A program made the position numbers and the translations under genes. A model generated the notes under the pieces. It did not search any database. It was not told the origin of the DNA and saw only the letters and a list, made by a program, of their open reading frames with translations. Positions 36,101 through 47,382 of a stretch of DNA of 64,000 nucleotides are shown piece by piece (positions within the stretch are counted from its first letter, which is position 1; the number at the start of each line of letters is the position of its first letter). The stretch spans positions 177,501 to 241,500 of the forward strand of contig NW_027182880.1 of assembly GCF_041146395.1 (NCBI RefSeq), read 5' to 3'. Origin of the DNA: Eulemur rufifrons. Taxonomy: Eukaryota; Chordata; Mammalia; Primates; Lemuridae.

Positions 36101-39100
36101 TAAGTGTTACGGTTGGGGTTAGGGTTAGGAATAAGGCTTCGTGTAACGTTTAGGGTTAGAGTTAAGTGTTATGGTTATGGCTAGAGGTTAGGGTTAGGTT
36201 TAGGGTTCATGGTTAGGGTTACATTTAGGGGTTCGGATTACGGGTTAAGTTTAGGGTGAGTGTTTAGTGTTACTGTTGGGCGTTAGGATAAGGGCCGAGG
36301 TTTAGGGTTAGGATTTAGGTTTAGTGTTAGGGCTTAGATTTAGTGGTTAGTTTAAGGGCACATGCTCTGTTTAATCTATGGTGGGAAGGATGCAGACTGG
36401 GTCGCCTCAACACCACACCATCGTACCTGGGCCTCGGGCCCAGACCTACATGCAGGACTCAGGCAGAGCCTCTTCTCACTCGTGGCATGGCTCTATTGTA
36501 GGCTTGGTCAACTCTGAGAACGGAGGAAGTGTGAGAATTAGGGTTATGGTTAGGGTTATGTGTTTAGTGTTAGAGGTTATGGTTTGAGTGAAGTTTAGCT
36601 GTTAGGAATTAGAAGTTAGGATTAGTGTGTCAGGGGTTAGGTGTTAGGTTTTTGTAAGGGGCTAGCGTTAGATTTAGGGTTAGGGTTAATGTTCGGGCGG
36701 GTTAGGGGTCAGCCTTAGGGTTAGGCTTACGAGATAGGATTAAGGTAAAGGGTGAAGGCTTAAGATTAGCAGTAAGGGTTAAGGTTAGGGTTAAGGGTTA
36801 GGGTTTCGGTCCAAGTTAAGGGTGAGAGTGAGGGTTAACAGTTGCGATTAGGGTAATGGTTTAGGGATAGTAATAGGTTTAAGGGATAGGGTTAGGGTTA
36901 GGTTTAGGGTTCGGGGTTAGGGTTAGCATTAGCGGTTAGGGTTAGGGTTAGGGGTTAGGGTTACAGTTAGGGTTAGGTCTAGGCATTATGGTAATGGTTC
37001 GTGTTAGGGTTAAGAATTAGGGTTAGGTTTAATTGTTAGGATTATGATCAGTGTAATGGTTAGGGTTAGGGTTAGCGGTTAGAGTTAGGGTTAGTGTTAG
37101 GGTTGTTTGTAGGGTGAAGGTAATGTTTAACAGTTGAGAATTAAGGTTAGGGATTAGGTGTTACGGTTATGCTAGGAGTTAGGCTTAGAATTAAGGGATA
37201 GGGTTTGTTCTTAGGGTAAGTGTTATTCAATAACATCAGGATAGGGGATTAAAGTTAGGGTTACAGTGAGGTTTACGTGTTAAGGTGAACAATAACATCA
37301 GGGTTAGGTGTTATGTTCAGGGTTAGGGTTATGGGTGAGGTGCAGGGTTTTTGCTTAGGGCATAGGCCCTGTCAGCACTAGCAGGGGGAGTTAGGGGGCC
37401 GTGATTGTCCCCAGGAACCCACTCTATTGTACACAGAGTATGGGCTCCTGGGTTTCATGCAGGACACTGTGGTAGAGCCAGCTTTCACGCATGGCTTTGG
37501 AGAATTGTAGGCTTTTAAAACTCTGAGATAGCAAGAAGTCTGAGAATTAGATTTAGGGTTAGGATTATGGTTAGAGTTAGGAATGAAGATTAGTCAGGGA
37601 GAGGGCTTAGGGTTAGGGCTTAAGCTTCGAGTGAGGATTAGGGGTTAGGGAGTAGGTGTTGGGTTTAGTGATAGGGTTAGGGTTTAGGGGTTAGGGTTGG
37701 GTTAGGGGCTAGGGTTAGATTTATGGTGGGGTTATGGTTAGCATTAGGGGTTAGGGTTAGGGTTAAGGGATAGGATAAGGGTTAAGCGTTAAGGCTTAGG
37801 GTTAGCGTTAAGTGTTAGGTTTAGTTTTAAGGGTTAGGGTTACAGTTCGAGTTAAGGGTTAGTGTGGGGTTAACAGTTAGGGCTAGGCTTATGGCTTAAG
37901 GATAGAGTTAGGTTTAAGGCTTAGGATTAGGGTTCAGTGTTAGGGTTAGCATTAGGGATTAGGGTTAGGGTTAGGGGTTACGTTTACTCTTAGGGTTAGG
38001 TCTAGGCGTTAGGGTACGTGTTAGTGTTAGGCTTAAGAGTTAGGGTTAGGTTTAATTGTTAGGATTAGGATCAAGGTTAAGGGTTAGGGTTAAGGTTAGG
38101 GGTTAGGGTTAAGTGTCAAGTGTTACGGTTATTTTTAGGTGTACGGTTAGGGTTAGCGGTTAGGGTTAGGGTTAGTGTTAGGGTTGTTTGTAGGGGTAAG
38201 GTAATGTTTAGCAGTTTTGAATTAGCCTTAGGGATTAGGTGTTATAATTGTGGCTAGGAGTTAGGGTTAGAATTAAGGGATAGGGGTTGTTCTTAGGGTA
38301 AGTCTTATGCATTAACGTTAGGATAACGGGTTCAAGTTAGAGTTATGGTGAGGTTGATGTGTTAAGGTGAGCAATAGTATCAGGGTGAGCTGTGATGTTC
38401 AGGGTTAGGGTTATGGGTGAGGGGTAGTGTTTATGCTTATATCACGAGCCCTCCCTGCTCTAGGAGGGGGCTTAGGGGGCTGGGGTAGATGCCAGAAGCC
38501 ACTCTATCATATGCTGGGTATGGGCCCCCTGGTTTCATGCCGGACACAGTGGCCGAGCCTCCTTCTACACATGGCATGGGAGGATTGTAGGCTTTGTAAA
38601 CTCTGAGAAAGCAAGAAGTCTAAGAATTAAATTTAGGGCTAGGATTAGGGTTAGGGTTAGCAATATAGGTTACTGTTATGGTGAGGGCTTAGGGTTAGGG
38701 GTTTCGGTTAGGGTCAGGGTTAAAGGTTAGTGTTAGGTTTAACAGTTACAGTTAGGTTTAGGGTTAAGCTTTAAGGTTTACGGTTAGGGTTAAGATTAGG
38801 GGTTAGGTTTTGGTACAGGGTAAGGGTTAAGTGCTAGGGTTAGGGTTAAAGATTAGGATTAGGGTTAGGGTTAAGGTTTAGTGTGAGGGTTAACGGTTAG
38901 GGTTAAGGTTAAGTGTTAGGGTTATGGGTTAGGGTTAGGGTTAAGTGTTCATGTTAGGTTTAGGGTTAGAGTTAAGTGTTATGGTTAGGGTTAGGGGTTT
39001 GGGTTAGGTTTAGGGTTCATGGTTAAGGTTACATTTAGGGGTTAGGTTTAGGGTAAGCGTTTAGTGTTAGTGTTGGGCATTAGGGTCAGGGCTTAGGTTT

Positions 39101-41257
39101 AGGGTTAGGGGTTAGGGTCAGTGTTTGGGCTTTGATTTAGCGGTTAGTTTAAGGGTACAGGACCTGTGTAATCTATGGTGAGAAGGGTGCAGAATGTTTC
39201 CATGCGGCACCACACCATCGGATCCTGGGCCTTTGGCCCAGACCTACTTGCAGGACTCATGCAGAAACTCTACTCACGCATTGCATGGTTGTATTTTAAG
39301 CTTGGTTAACTCTGAGAATGGAAGTAGTGTGAGAAATAGGGTTATGGTTAGGGTTAAGGGTTTGGTGTTAGGGGTTAGGGTTCAAGTGAGGTTTAGTGGT
39401 TAGGGACTAGGATTTAGGGTTAGTGTTAGGGTTAGGGGTTAGGGGTTAGGGGTTAGTTTTGCGTTAGGGGCTAGGGTTAGATTTATGGTTGGGGTTAGTG
39501 TTAGGGTTAGGATTAGGCATCAGGGTTAGTGTTAGGGTTAAAGGATAGGATTGGGGTTAAGTGTTAAGGCTTAGGGTTTGTGTTAAGTGTTAGGGTTGGG
39601 GTTTAGGCTTAGGGTTACGGTTCGAGTTAAGCTCTAGGGTGAGGGTTAAAGATTAGGCTTAGGATTATTGGTTAGGGATAGAGTTATGTTTAAGGGTTAG
39701 GGATAGGGTTAGGTTTAGGGTTCAGTGTTAGGGTTAGCATTAGGGGTTAGGGTTAGGGGTTAGGCGTAGTGATGTATTAAGGGCTATGGTTAGAATTAGG
39801 ATTGGGGTTAGTGTTAGGTTTAGGGTTAGGGGTTAGGTTTAGGGTTAAGGGATAGGATTATGGTTAAGGGTTGGGCGTAGGTTTAGGGTTAAAATTTAGT
39901 GTTAGGGTTAAGATTTAGTGTTAGGGTCCGGTTTAAGGGTTAGGGTGAGGGTTAACGGTTAGGGTTAGGGTTAGGGGTTAGGGATATAGTTAGTATTAAG
40001 TGTTAGGGTTAGGTTTAGGGTTCAGGGTTAGGGTTAGCTTTAGGGGTTATGATTAGGGTTAGGTGTTAGTTTAGTGTTAGTGTTAGGTCTAGGCGTCAGG
40101 GTAAGGTTTAGGGTTAGGGTTAAGAGCTAAGGTTGGGTTTAGTGGTTAGGATTAGGGTTAGGGTTAGGAGTTAGGGTAAAGGGTCAAGGGTTAGCATTAT
40201 TTTTAGCCATAGCTTTGGCGTTAGGAGTAAGGGTTAGGTTCAGTGTTAGGGTAACAGTAGGTTACCGTAACAGTAACTACGTAGGGTAACAGTTAGTGTT
40301 AGTGGTTTAGAATTAGGGTTAGGGATTAGTTGTTACAGTTATGACTAGGAGATAGGGTTAGAATTATGGGATAGGGGTTATTCTCAGGGTAAGTGTTATG
40401 CATTAACGTTAGGATAAGAGGTTAAAGTTCAGGTTACAGTGAGGTTTACATTCTAAGGTGAGCAATAGAATCAGGGTTAAACGTTATTTTCAGGGTTAGA
40501 GTTTTGGGTGAGGTGTAGAGTTTATGCTTAGGACACCGGCCTTGTCTGCATTAGGCGGGGGGCGGGAGTTAGGGGGCTGGGATTGTCACCAGGAACCCAC
40601 TCTATCGTACTCTGGTTATGGGCCCCAGCGGTTCATTCAGGACACAGTGGAAGAGCCTCCTTTCACGCATGGAATGGGAGGATTGTAGGCTTTCTAAACT
40701 CTAAGAAAGCAAGAAGACTGAGAATTAGATTTAGGGTTAGGGTTAGGGTTCGGGTTAAGGATCAAGGTTAGTGTTAGGGTGAAGGCTTAGAGTTAGGGGT
40801 TACGGGTAGCGTTACAGGTTACTCTTAGTTTTAACCGTTACAGTTAGGTTCAGGGTTAAGGTTTACGGTTAGGTTTAAGGTTAGGGTTTAGGGTTTGGTA
40901 CAGGATTAGGGTTAAATATTAGGTTTAGGGTTAAAGATTACGATTAATGTTAGGTTTAAAGGTTACTGTGAGGGTTAACAGTCAGGGTTAAAGTTAAGAG
41001 TTAGGGTTAGGGTTAGTGTTAGGATTAAGGGTTCATGTTAGGTTTAGGGTTAGAGTTAAGTGCTATGGTTAGCGCTCGAGGTTAGGGTTAGGTTTAGGGT
41101 TCACAGTTAGGGTTATGTTTAGGGGTTAGCATTAGGGTTAGGGATTAGCTTTAGGGTAAGAGTTTAGAGTTAGTGTTGGGCTTTAGGCTCAGGGCTTAGG
41201 TTTAGGGTCAGAGGTTAGGGTTGATGTTAGGGCTTAGATTTAGCGGTTAGTTTAAGG
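33101..41257 (+). repeat. Telomere-like satellite, irregular core order
   Basis: Hexamer-like DNA with cores A 33967-34160, B 34689-34873, A2 35645-35840, B 36358-36541, C-like 37360-37550, A/C-like 38442-38630, B 39155-39339 and A 40532-40728. No repeating multi-core period is visible. Cores and spacers are more diverged here: 38442 starts ATCACGAGCCC and ends TAAGAATTAA, and 39155 ends GAGAAATAGG. This is what one expects when homogenisation stops near an array edge or junction. A-to-B spacing stays near 710-730 bp, so that segment moves as a unit. Confidence 0.82.
40249..40291 (+). repeat. Short GTAACAG-rich cluster
   Basis: GTAACAG occurs three times within about 40 bp, with GGTTACCGTAAC and ACTACGTAGGG between. 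This is unlike the hexamer texture on either side. It probably arose by local slippage or duplication; no function is suggested. Confidence 0.6.
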
Positions 41258-41291
41258 GCACAGGACCTGTTTATTCTACAGTGAGAGGGGT
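41258..41291 (+). repeat. Truncated type-B core beside the inversion
   Basis: Begins as a normal B core (GCACAGGACCTGTTTATTC) and follows the preceding A core at the usual distance of about 726 bp. After GTGAGAGGGG it passes straight into TTAGGG repeats. About 150 bp of the core are missing. Intact B cores read GTGAGAGGGGTGCGG at this point, so the break lies at or just after GGGGT. Confidence 0.85.
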
Positions 41292-41365
41292 TAGGGTTAG
41301 GGTTAGGGTTGGCGTAAGGGTTACGGTTAGATTTAACCTTGGGGTTAGTGTTAGGGTTAGGGGTT
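41292..41365 (+). repeat. Last + strand hexamers before the inversion
   Basis: About 74 bp of TTAGGG-like sequence after the truncated B core, starting with three canonical hexamers and then degenerating (GGCGTAAGGG, TTACGG, TTTAACCTTGGGG). Confidence 0.8.
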
Positions 41366-41391
41366 AAAAACTCCTACAGCCAGCCCTAACC
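41366..41391. other. Head-to-head inversion junction
   Basis: Here + strand G-rich hexamers give way to C-rich ones. Between them lies a short stretch, AAAAACTCCTACAGCCAG (about 41366-41383), that fits neither hexamer strand; then CCCTAACCC leads into an inverted B core. TTAGGG running into CCCTAA is the orientation of two chromosome ends joined head to head. An inversion within the satellite or an assembly misjoin gives the same picture. Confidence 0.85.
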
Positions 41392-43315
41392 CGATTTCTC
41401 ACACTTCTTCCATTCTCAGAGTTAACCAAGCCTACAATACAGCCATGTCATGCGTGAGAAGAGGCTCCACCTGAGCCCTGTATGTAGGTCTTGGCCCAAG
41501 GCCCAGCGTATGGTGGTGTCGTGTCGCAGCGACCCTGTGCACCACTCTCACCATAGATTAAACAGGTCCTGTGCCCTTAAACTAACCGCTAAATCTCAGC
41601 CCGAACACTAATCCTAACCCCTAACCCGAAAAGTTATCCTTAACCCTGACTGTTAACACTCAAACTAACCCTTAACTCTAACCCTAGTCATGATCTTTAA
41701 CCCTAACCCTAACACTTAACCCTAACCCTGTACCAAACCGTAACCCCTAAGCTTAACCCTAACCCTAAACCTAAACCCTAAGTCTAACTGTAACTGTTAA
41801 ACCTAACAGTAACTTTTAACCCTAAAACTAACCTTATCCCCTTACCCGAAGCCCTCACCCTAAGATTAAACTTCATCCCTAACCATAACGATAATCCTAA
41901 CCCTAAATCTAATTCTCAGACTTCTTACTTTCTTAGAGATTGGAAAGCTTACAATCCTCCTTTACCATGCGTGAAATCAGGCTCTGCCAGAGTGTCCTAC
42001 AAGAAACCCATGGGCCCATACCCTGCATACGATAGAGTGGGTTTCTGGTGACAATCGCATCCCCCTCAATCCCACTCCTAGGGCACACAGGGCCCATACC
42101 CTAAGCAAAACCCTACCCCTCACTCATAATTCTAACCCTGATCCTATTGCTCACCTTAACACATAAACCTCACCGTAAACCTAACTTTAACCACTTATTC
42201 TAACGTTAATGCATAACACCTATGCTAAGAACAACCCCTATCACTTAATACTAACCCAAACTCCTAGCCATAACAGTAACCCCTAATCCCTAACCCTAAT
42301 TCTAACCACTAAACATTACCTTAACCCTACAAACAACCCTAATACTAACCCTAACCTTAAACGCTAACCCTAACCTTATCCCTAAACATAACCTTAAAAG
42401 TTTACCCTAAACCCTAACCCTATCCCCTAACCCTAAGCCTAACCCTTAATTCTGATCCTAATCCTAACAATTAAACCTAACCCTAACACTAACCCTTACC
42501 TTAATGCCTAGACCTAATCTTAGCAGTAAAAGTACCTCTAACCCTAACCCTAGACCTTAATCCTAACACTATCCCTAACTTATAACCCTAACTGTTAACC
42601 CTCATCCTAACCCTTAACTCGGACCATAACCCTAACCCTTAACCCTAACCCATCCCTTAATGCTAACCCTAAGCCTTAACCCTTAACCCTAATCCTATCC
42701 CTTAACCCTAACCCTAACCCCTAACCCTAACCCTACCCCAACCCTAAATCTAACCCTAGTCCCTAACCCAACCCTAACCGTTAACCCCTAATGCTAACAT
42801 TAACCCTAACCCCTAATCCCTAACCCCTAACCCTCACTCGAACACTAACCCCTAACCCCAAACACCTAACCCTAATCATAACCATAATTCTCACACTTCC
42901 TCCATTCTCAGAGTTAGCCAAGCCTACAATAAAACCATGCCATGCGTGAGAAGAGGCTCTGCCTGAGACCTACATGTAGGTCTGGGCCCAAGGCCTAGGG
43001 TACGATGGTGTGGTGTGGCGATGACCCATTCCGCACACTTCTCACCATAGATTACACAGGTCCTGTGCCCTTAAAATAACCTCTAAATCTAAGCTCTAAC
43101 ACTAACTCTAACACTAACCCCTAACCCTAAACTTAAGCCCTGACCCTAACGCCCAACACTAACATTAAACCCTTACCCTATTCCTAACCCATAACCCTAC
43201 TGCCTAAACGTAACCCTAACGATGAACCCTACCCCTAACCCTAACCCCAAACCCTAAGCCCTCACCCTAACACTAATCTTCATCCCTAAACCGTGCCGTA
43301 ATCCTAACCCGAAAT
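41392..43315 (-). repeat. Inverted telomere-like satellite, irregular junction-proximal part
   Basis: Cores on the minus strand: B 41392-41574, A 41909-42099, B 42885-43068. Read on the minus strand the A-to-B distance is only about 517 bp, against 710-730 elsewhere, and the next C-to-B distance is about 431, so the junction-proximal part has lost sequence. The A core has a diverged 5' part (GGGCCCTGTGTGCCCTAGGA), mixing A and C character. Confidence 0.82.
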
Positions 43316-46300
43316 CTAATTCTCAGAGTTTTGAAAGCCTACAATCCTACTAAGCCATGCATGAAAGCCCGCTCTACCACAGTGTCCTGCATGAAACCCA
43401 GAGGCCCATACACTGCGTACTAAAGAATGGGTTCCCAGGCATCATCACAGATCCCTAACTTCGCCTCCTAGTGCATACAGGGCCTGTGCCCTAAGGATAA
43501 ACCCTACCCTTCACCCATAACCCTAACCCAGAACATAACACCTAACCCTGATCCTACTGCTCACCTTAACAGGTAAAGCTCACCGTAACCCTAACTTTAA
43601 GCGCTTATCTTAACGTTAATGCATGACACCCTGAGAACAAGACCTATACCGTAATTCTAACCCTAACTCCTAGCCATAACCATAACACCTAATCCCTAAT
43701 TGTGAAACGCCAACCCTAACCTTAACCCTCCGAACAACACTAACAATAACCCTAACCCCTTACGCTAACCCTACACATAAAAATAACCCTAACCGTTGAT
43801 CCTTAGTCATAACCCCTAACCTTAACCCTAACTCTTCACGCTAATCCCAATCCTAACCATTAAACATAACCCTAACTCTTAACCCTAACCCTAACCTTTA
43901 CCCTAATGCCTAGAGATCTAAACCCAACACTGACCTACAGTTAACACTAACGCTAACCCCCTAATGCTAACCTTAAACCTGAACCATAGCCTTGACCCTT
44001 AACCCTAAACCTATCCTTAACCCCCTAATCCTAACTGTTAACCCTGACCCTAACCCTTAACCCTGACCCTAACCCTAAACCTGAACCCTAACCCTAAGCC
44101 TAACCCTTAACCCTAACCCTATCCCTTAACCCTAACGCCTAACCCTAACGCTAACTCCAAACCTAAACCTTACCCTGGCCCCCTAACCAGACTTAACACA
44201 AAACTCGTAACACTAACTCTAACCCTAATCACTAATCCCTACCACTTAACCCTGACTCGAAACCGAACCCCTAACTCGAAACCCCTAACCCCAACCCTAA
44301 CCCTAATTCTCACACTACTTCCATTCCCAGAGTGAAGCAAGCCTACAATACAGCCATGTCATGTGTGAGATGAGGCTCCGCCTGAGTCCTGCATGTAGGT
44401 CTTGTCCCAGAGCCCAGGGAATGATGTTGTGCTTTCGTGGTGACTCCGACCGCACCCCTCTCACCGTAGATTAACCAGGTCCTGTGCCCTTAAACTGACC
44501 GCTAAATCTAAGCCCTACCACCAACCCTAACCCCTGACCCTGAACCTAAGCTGCGAGCCTAAAGCCCAACACTAACTCTAAACCCTTACCCTAAACCTAA
44601 TCCCTAACCCTAATGCTAACCCCTAAACGTAACCCTAACCGTGAACAGTAAACCTAATCCTAACCTCTAACACAAACCATAACATATAACTCTAACCCTA
44701 AAACTAAACCTAACCCTTAACCCTAAACCTAAACCCTAACCCTAACTCTTAACCTTAACCCTAACCGTTAACTCTCACACTAACCTTTAATCCTAACCCT
44801 AATCCTAATCTTCAACCCTAAATCTAACATTTAACCCTAACCCTGTACCTAACCCTAACCCTATACCAAACACTAACCCCTCATATTAACCCTAACTGTA
44901 AACCTCAACCCTAAACTGAACTGTAACCATTAAACCTAAGAGTAACATTTAACCCTAACCCTAATCCCTAACCCTAAGCCCTCACCCTAGCACTAAACTT
45001 CATCCTTAACCCTAACCATAATCCTAACCCTAAATCTAATTCTCAGACTTCTTGCTTTCTTAGAGTTTAGGAAGCCTGCAATCCTCCCATGCCATGCGTG
45101 AAAGGAGGCTCTACCATTGTGTCCTGCATGAAAACCATGGGCCCATAACCAGAGTACGATACAGTGGGATCCTGGTGACAATCCCAGCCCCCTAACCTCC
45201 CCCCGCCCTTTCCTAAGGCAGACATAGCCCGTGCGCTAAGAATAAACAATACATGTAACAGATATCCCTCACCCTGAACATAACACCTAACCCTGTTCCT
45301 ATTTCTCCCCTTAACACGTAAAACTGAACGTGAGCCTAACTTTAACCTCTTATCCTAACGTTAATGCATAACCCATTCCCTGAGAACAACCCCTATCCCA
45401 TAATTCTAACCCTATCTCCTAGTCATCACTGTAACACCTAATCCCTAACCCTAATTCTAAACCACTAACCCTAACCGGAACCCTGCCTACAACCCTAACA
45501 CTGACAGTAACCCTTACTTCTAATCCCAACGCTATGCCTAACAGAAACCCTTAACCCTTGACCCTAACCCCTAAGCCTTACCCTAACCCTTAAACCTAAT
45601 CCTAATCTTAACCATTAAACCTAACCCTAGCTCTTAAAGCTAACCCTAAACCTTACCCTCACGACTAGACCCAACCCTGACAGTAACCTAACACCTAACC
45701 GTAACCCCTAAAGCTAACCCTAACCCTGAACCCTAAACCTAACCCTAACACTGAACCCTCACTATATCCCCAACCTCTAAGCCTAATCCTAACCGTTAAC
45801 CCTCACCCTAACACTTACAGTGGACCATAACACTAAACATTAACCCTAATACTAAAATTTAACCCTAACCCTGAGCCCAACCCTTAACCCTAATCCTATC
45901 CTTTTACCCTAACCCTAACCCTAACACTAACCCCAATCCTAATTCTAACCATAACCTTTCATAAAACACTAACTCCTAACCCTAACACTTACCAAATACC
46001 CTAATCGCTAATCCCTAACACTAACGCTTAACCTTTACCGTAACCGTTAACACTCACCCTAACCCTTAACACTGACCCTAACCTTAACCTTTAATCTAAG
46101 CGTAACCCTTAACCCTAACAGTAAGGAAAACCCTTATGCCAATCTTATCCCTTATGCCTAACCTTAACACTACAGCTAAACATAACCCTAACCTTTGATA
46201 CTTAAACCTTTTCCCTAACACTTGCTTTTACCCCAAACCCTAACCCTAATCCTAAGCATTAAACCTAACCCTATCTCTTAACCCTTACTCTAACGCCTAG

Positions 46301-47382
46301 ATCTAACCCTAAATGTAACCTACCACCTAATCCTAACCTTAAGCCCTAATGCTAATTCTAACCCTGAACCCTAAACCTACCCGTAACCCTTAACACTAAC
46401 CCGATCCGTAAACCTTAACCCTGACCCTAACCATTACCCGCACCCAAACATTTAACCCTGACCCTAACCCTAATCCTTAATGATAACCCTAACACTAAAC
46501 ACTAACCCTAAGCCCAACACTTAACCCTAATCCTATCCCTTAACCCTAAGCCTAACCCTAACACCTAACCCTAAACCTAAGCCTAACCCCAACCTGAACC
46601 ATTAATCTTGACCCTTACCATTAACCCTCACACTAACACTAATCCTAATCTTTAACCATAAAGCTAACACTGAAGCCTACCCCTGTGCCAAACGCTAAAC
46701 CCAAACCTTAACCCTAACCCTGAAACTTAACCGTAAACCTAACTGTAACTGTTAAACCTAACACTAACTTTTAACCCCAACCCCTAACCTAAGACCCCAC
46801 CCTGACACTAATCTTCATCCCTAAACATTACCATAATCCTACCCCTAAATCTAATTCTCAGACTTCTTGCTTTCTCAGAGTTTAGAAAGCCTACAATCCT
46901 CCCATGCCATGAGTAAAAGGGGGTTCTGCCACTGTGTCCTGCATGAAACCCAGGAGCCCATACCCAGCGTATGATAGAGTGGGTTCTCGGCGACAATCCC
47001 ATCCCCCTAACCCCCGCCCCCCGCCCAGTGCAGACAGAGCCCCTACGCTAAGTATAAACACTACCCCTAACAGATAACCCTCACCCTGAACATAATACCT
47101 AGCCCTGATCCTATTGCTCAGCTTAAAACATAAACCTCTCCATAACCCTAACTTAGCCCCTTAACTTAACGTGAATGCATAACACCTTGAGAAGAAGCCC
47201 TATCCTATAATTCTAATCCTAAACCATAGTCATAACCGTAACACCTCATCCCTAATTCTAAAACGTCAACCCTAACCTTCACCCTACCAACAACCCTAAA
47301 CCTAACCCTAACCCCTAACCCTAAGCCCTCTCCCTAACACTAATCTTCATCCCTAAACCGTGCCGTAATCCTAACCCAAAAT
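43316..47382 (-). repeat. Inverted 4.09-kb HOR, copy 1
   Basis: Minus-strand cores: C 43316-43489, B 44303-44487, A 45036-45234, A2 46851-47047; the next C starts at 47383. Each core lies about 4,067-4,092 bp from its counterpart in the next copy. The C core lacks about 17 bp near its 3' end: TCTCAGA passes directly to GTTTTGAAAGCC, losing the CTTCTTGCTTTC part. That accounts for most of the shorter C-to-C distance. Confidence 0.87.

Noticed and set aside
1..41365. Functional terminal telomere
   Set aside because: Perfect TTAGGG runs reach only about four units, variants dominate, cores interrupt, and other satellite follows the inverted arm.
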